20,071 bases of DNA, taken from positions 1,717,504 to 1,737,574 of the forward strand of contig BFEA01000033.1 in NCBI GenBank assembly GCA_003427395.1, in the 5' to 3' direction. Source of the DNA: Chara braunii. Its lineage: Eukaryota; Streptophyta; Charophyceae; Charales; Characeae. The notes beneath the pieces are model-generated. The model did not search any database, had not been told where the DNA came from, and saw only the letters and a list, made by a program, of their open reading frames with translations. Shown one piece after another: positions 18,940 to 20,071 of this stretch (positions are counted from its first letter, which is position 1; each line of letters opens with the position of its first letter). The position numbers and the translations under genes are program-made.

Positions 18940-19094
18940 AAAGTCAAACCCCTTGACTTTTGCCCAGGCCTGGGGGAGGACTTACCCCCAGAGCCGCAAG
19001 AAACGACTGCCACCACAGGTATGAACCTGTGTACCACCCGCTCTGCATAAGGTGCAGAAGAGGGTGTGTGATCTTCAACCGCGCATGGCGGTTG
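18940..19094. other. Dense cluster of six perfect hairpins or palindromes
   Basis: AAAGTCAA/TTGACTTT (18940-18947 with 18953-18960), palindrome CCCAGGCCTGGG (18963-18974), overlapping CTGGGGG/CCCCCAG (18970-18976 with 18985-18991), CACAGGT/ACCTGTG (19014-19020 with 19025-19031, loop ATGA), TCTGCA/TGCAGA (19042-19047 with 19053-19058, loop TAAGG) and CAACCGC/GCGGTTG (19076-19082 with 19088-19094). The last two have counterparts in the left arm at 6638-6658 and 6557-6576. Confidence 0.75.
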
Positions 19095-19871
19095 TCCAGC
19101 GTCGAGAGATTAACCCTCAAGGCGCGTGTTAGCCGACACTTGAGTGTCGAACGCAACCCTTGAGATTAACGAGGACCGCGCGAGTATGGGTAGTACATAG
19201 TACGCTATCACTGCGACCGCTTGCGTACGCTTGCATTTGCGAGTCGACATGAGTTGGCCCTGCGTCCGCGCGGTTTTATACCGAGTCTCGCGCGCGACGC
19301 CTGTTCGATTTCCGCATTGGAAAGTTATGGGTTGACTACCGAGGGACTAGGAGCGTTGTCGCGTTGTTTGTGTTGTGTCCTGTTGTACGTGCGTGTGTGG
19401 GTTTTATTTTTGTGTGCGTAAAGTGGTGTGCGCGTGGTATGTGGGATGCGTCCTAGTCGACCGACGACGAGCCGCGCTTGGGACTTCAGCCCCCCAAGAT
19501 GTCGGTTCGCGTGCGGGTCCGATAGGCGTATTACTGCGCGTACCCCCTATGCTACAGCGAACGAGAAACGACCTCGGCTGGTCCACCTCTGCGATTGCAA
19601 CTGATTAGCTTTCGTACTGTGGACTGGTAGCTTGACGGGGATACGCCCACCGAAGGGAGGTGACAGCTCCCGTAAGGTGGAGGTAAGTTGTGCCTCGCGT
19701 AGGCCCTATCTTGTCGTAGGGGCTCGCGAGAGGTATGGCTGGCGCACTCGGCCGGAGCGGCCTAAGGAAACTCCATTTGTGCGTTCGCGACGAGGTTGGT
19801 CCAACTCCTGCGTGACGCAGCCGAGAGGGTCCCGCGCTGCCGCGTGAGGTGCCGGACCGATGCGCCCGACA

Positions 19872-20003
19872 CTGCTCCTTTCTCGCTCCACTGCAGACCT
19901 CCAGCCTCCTCCCACGTTGCCTCTAACAGCTCCTCTAGCACCCCAGTAGCACTCAAGTGTACTTGTCACACACTGGCAGCACGAGTGCTTTCTGTGTGGC
20001 AGC
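19872..20003. other. Flank to the right of the inverted structure
   Basis: Sequence after the LTR-like end. It starts CTGCTCCTT and has no recognised gene or repeat apart from the imperfect palindrome CAAGTGTACTTG (about 19954-19965). Confidence 0.5.
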
Positions 20004-20071
20004 AGGGTTGTCGACCCCCGGGGCCGGGGTCCCGGGGATCAGGGGTCGGCAACCCCGGCCCCGAAAAAAAA
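20004..20071. mobile_element. GC-rich inverted repeats resembling hAT termini; element start at about 20040
   Basis: CAGGGGTCGGCAACCCCGGC (20040-20059) resembles the common hAT terminal repeat CAGGGGTCGGCAA. Just before it, 20004-20018 pairs with 20042-20056 at 13 of 15 positions, as expected for the end of a facing element. A second option is CGGGGCCGGGGT (20019-20030) with ACCCCGGCCCCG (20052-20063), 12 perfect pairs. The window ends in an A-run, so no second end or transposase can be seen. Confidence 0.4.

Larger units (their letters stand above)
14874..19871 (+). mobile_element. Right arm: inverted LTR-like copy ending at 19871
   Basis: Collinear inverted copy of the left arm, ending ...CCGATGCGCCCGACA. 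No primer-binding site follows 19871, so in an LTR reading it is a 3' or solo LTR in plus orientation. 14874 is the innermost firm anchor; homology may run down to about 14290. The sequence holds the same ordered set of hairpins and modules as the left arm, usually with changed bases. I see no gene in it. Confidence 0.65.

Overview
This window reads as repetitive nuclear DNA of a plant or streptophyte alga. No intact host gene, rRNA, tRNA gene or CRISPR array was recognised. The left 5.8 kb is the minus-strand internal region of a decayed Ty3/Gypsy LTR retrotransposon whose primer-binding site matches plant tRNA-Asp. The polyprotein style resembles what I remember of charophyte (Chara-type) elements; this is recall, not a database result.

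Layout. 1-117 is a GC-rich palindromic end of another element (hAT-like at best) that replaces the rest of the integrase. 118-5376, minus strand, runs integrase, RNase H, reverse transcriptase, protease, zinc knuckle and gag from low to high coordinates, so gag comes first in the element's sense. It is broken by about eight nonsense codons, at least four frame changes and altered catalytic residues. 5377-5750 is the untranslated leader, 5751-5769 the primer-binding site, and the 5' LTR starts at 5772.

The LTR sequence is very long and is matched in inverted orientation by a second copy ending at 19871. Anchors are collinear from 5772/19871 to at least 11003/14874, so about 5 kb on each side forms a 14.1-kb imperfect palindrome. 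A third, 200-bp copy of the LTR end lies at 14076-14275. The centre (about 11.0-14.07 kb) has no recognised content.

The arms look non-coding but are densely packed with short hairpins. Two arrays (left 8618-9364, nine units; right 16688-17512, ten units) hold hairpins whose outer stems differ from unit to unit while the inner core is nearly constant. Arrays at matching positions in the two arms use different inner stems but share a TAAG(A/C)T apical loop in LTR-sense orientation. Several other hairpins keep pairing between arms although their bases differ. This is the most interesting signal here.

One feature is an assembly artefact: 7019-7056 is a Tn5 mosaic end followed by its reverse complement, the Nextera mate-pair junction. 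It sits between two perfect 246-bp copies of the same sequence, which is single-copy in the other arm.
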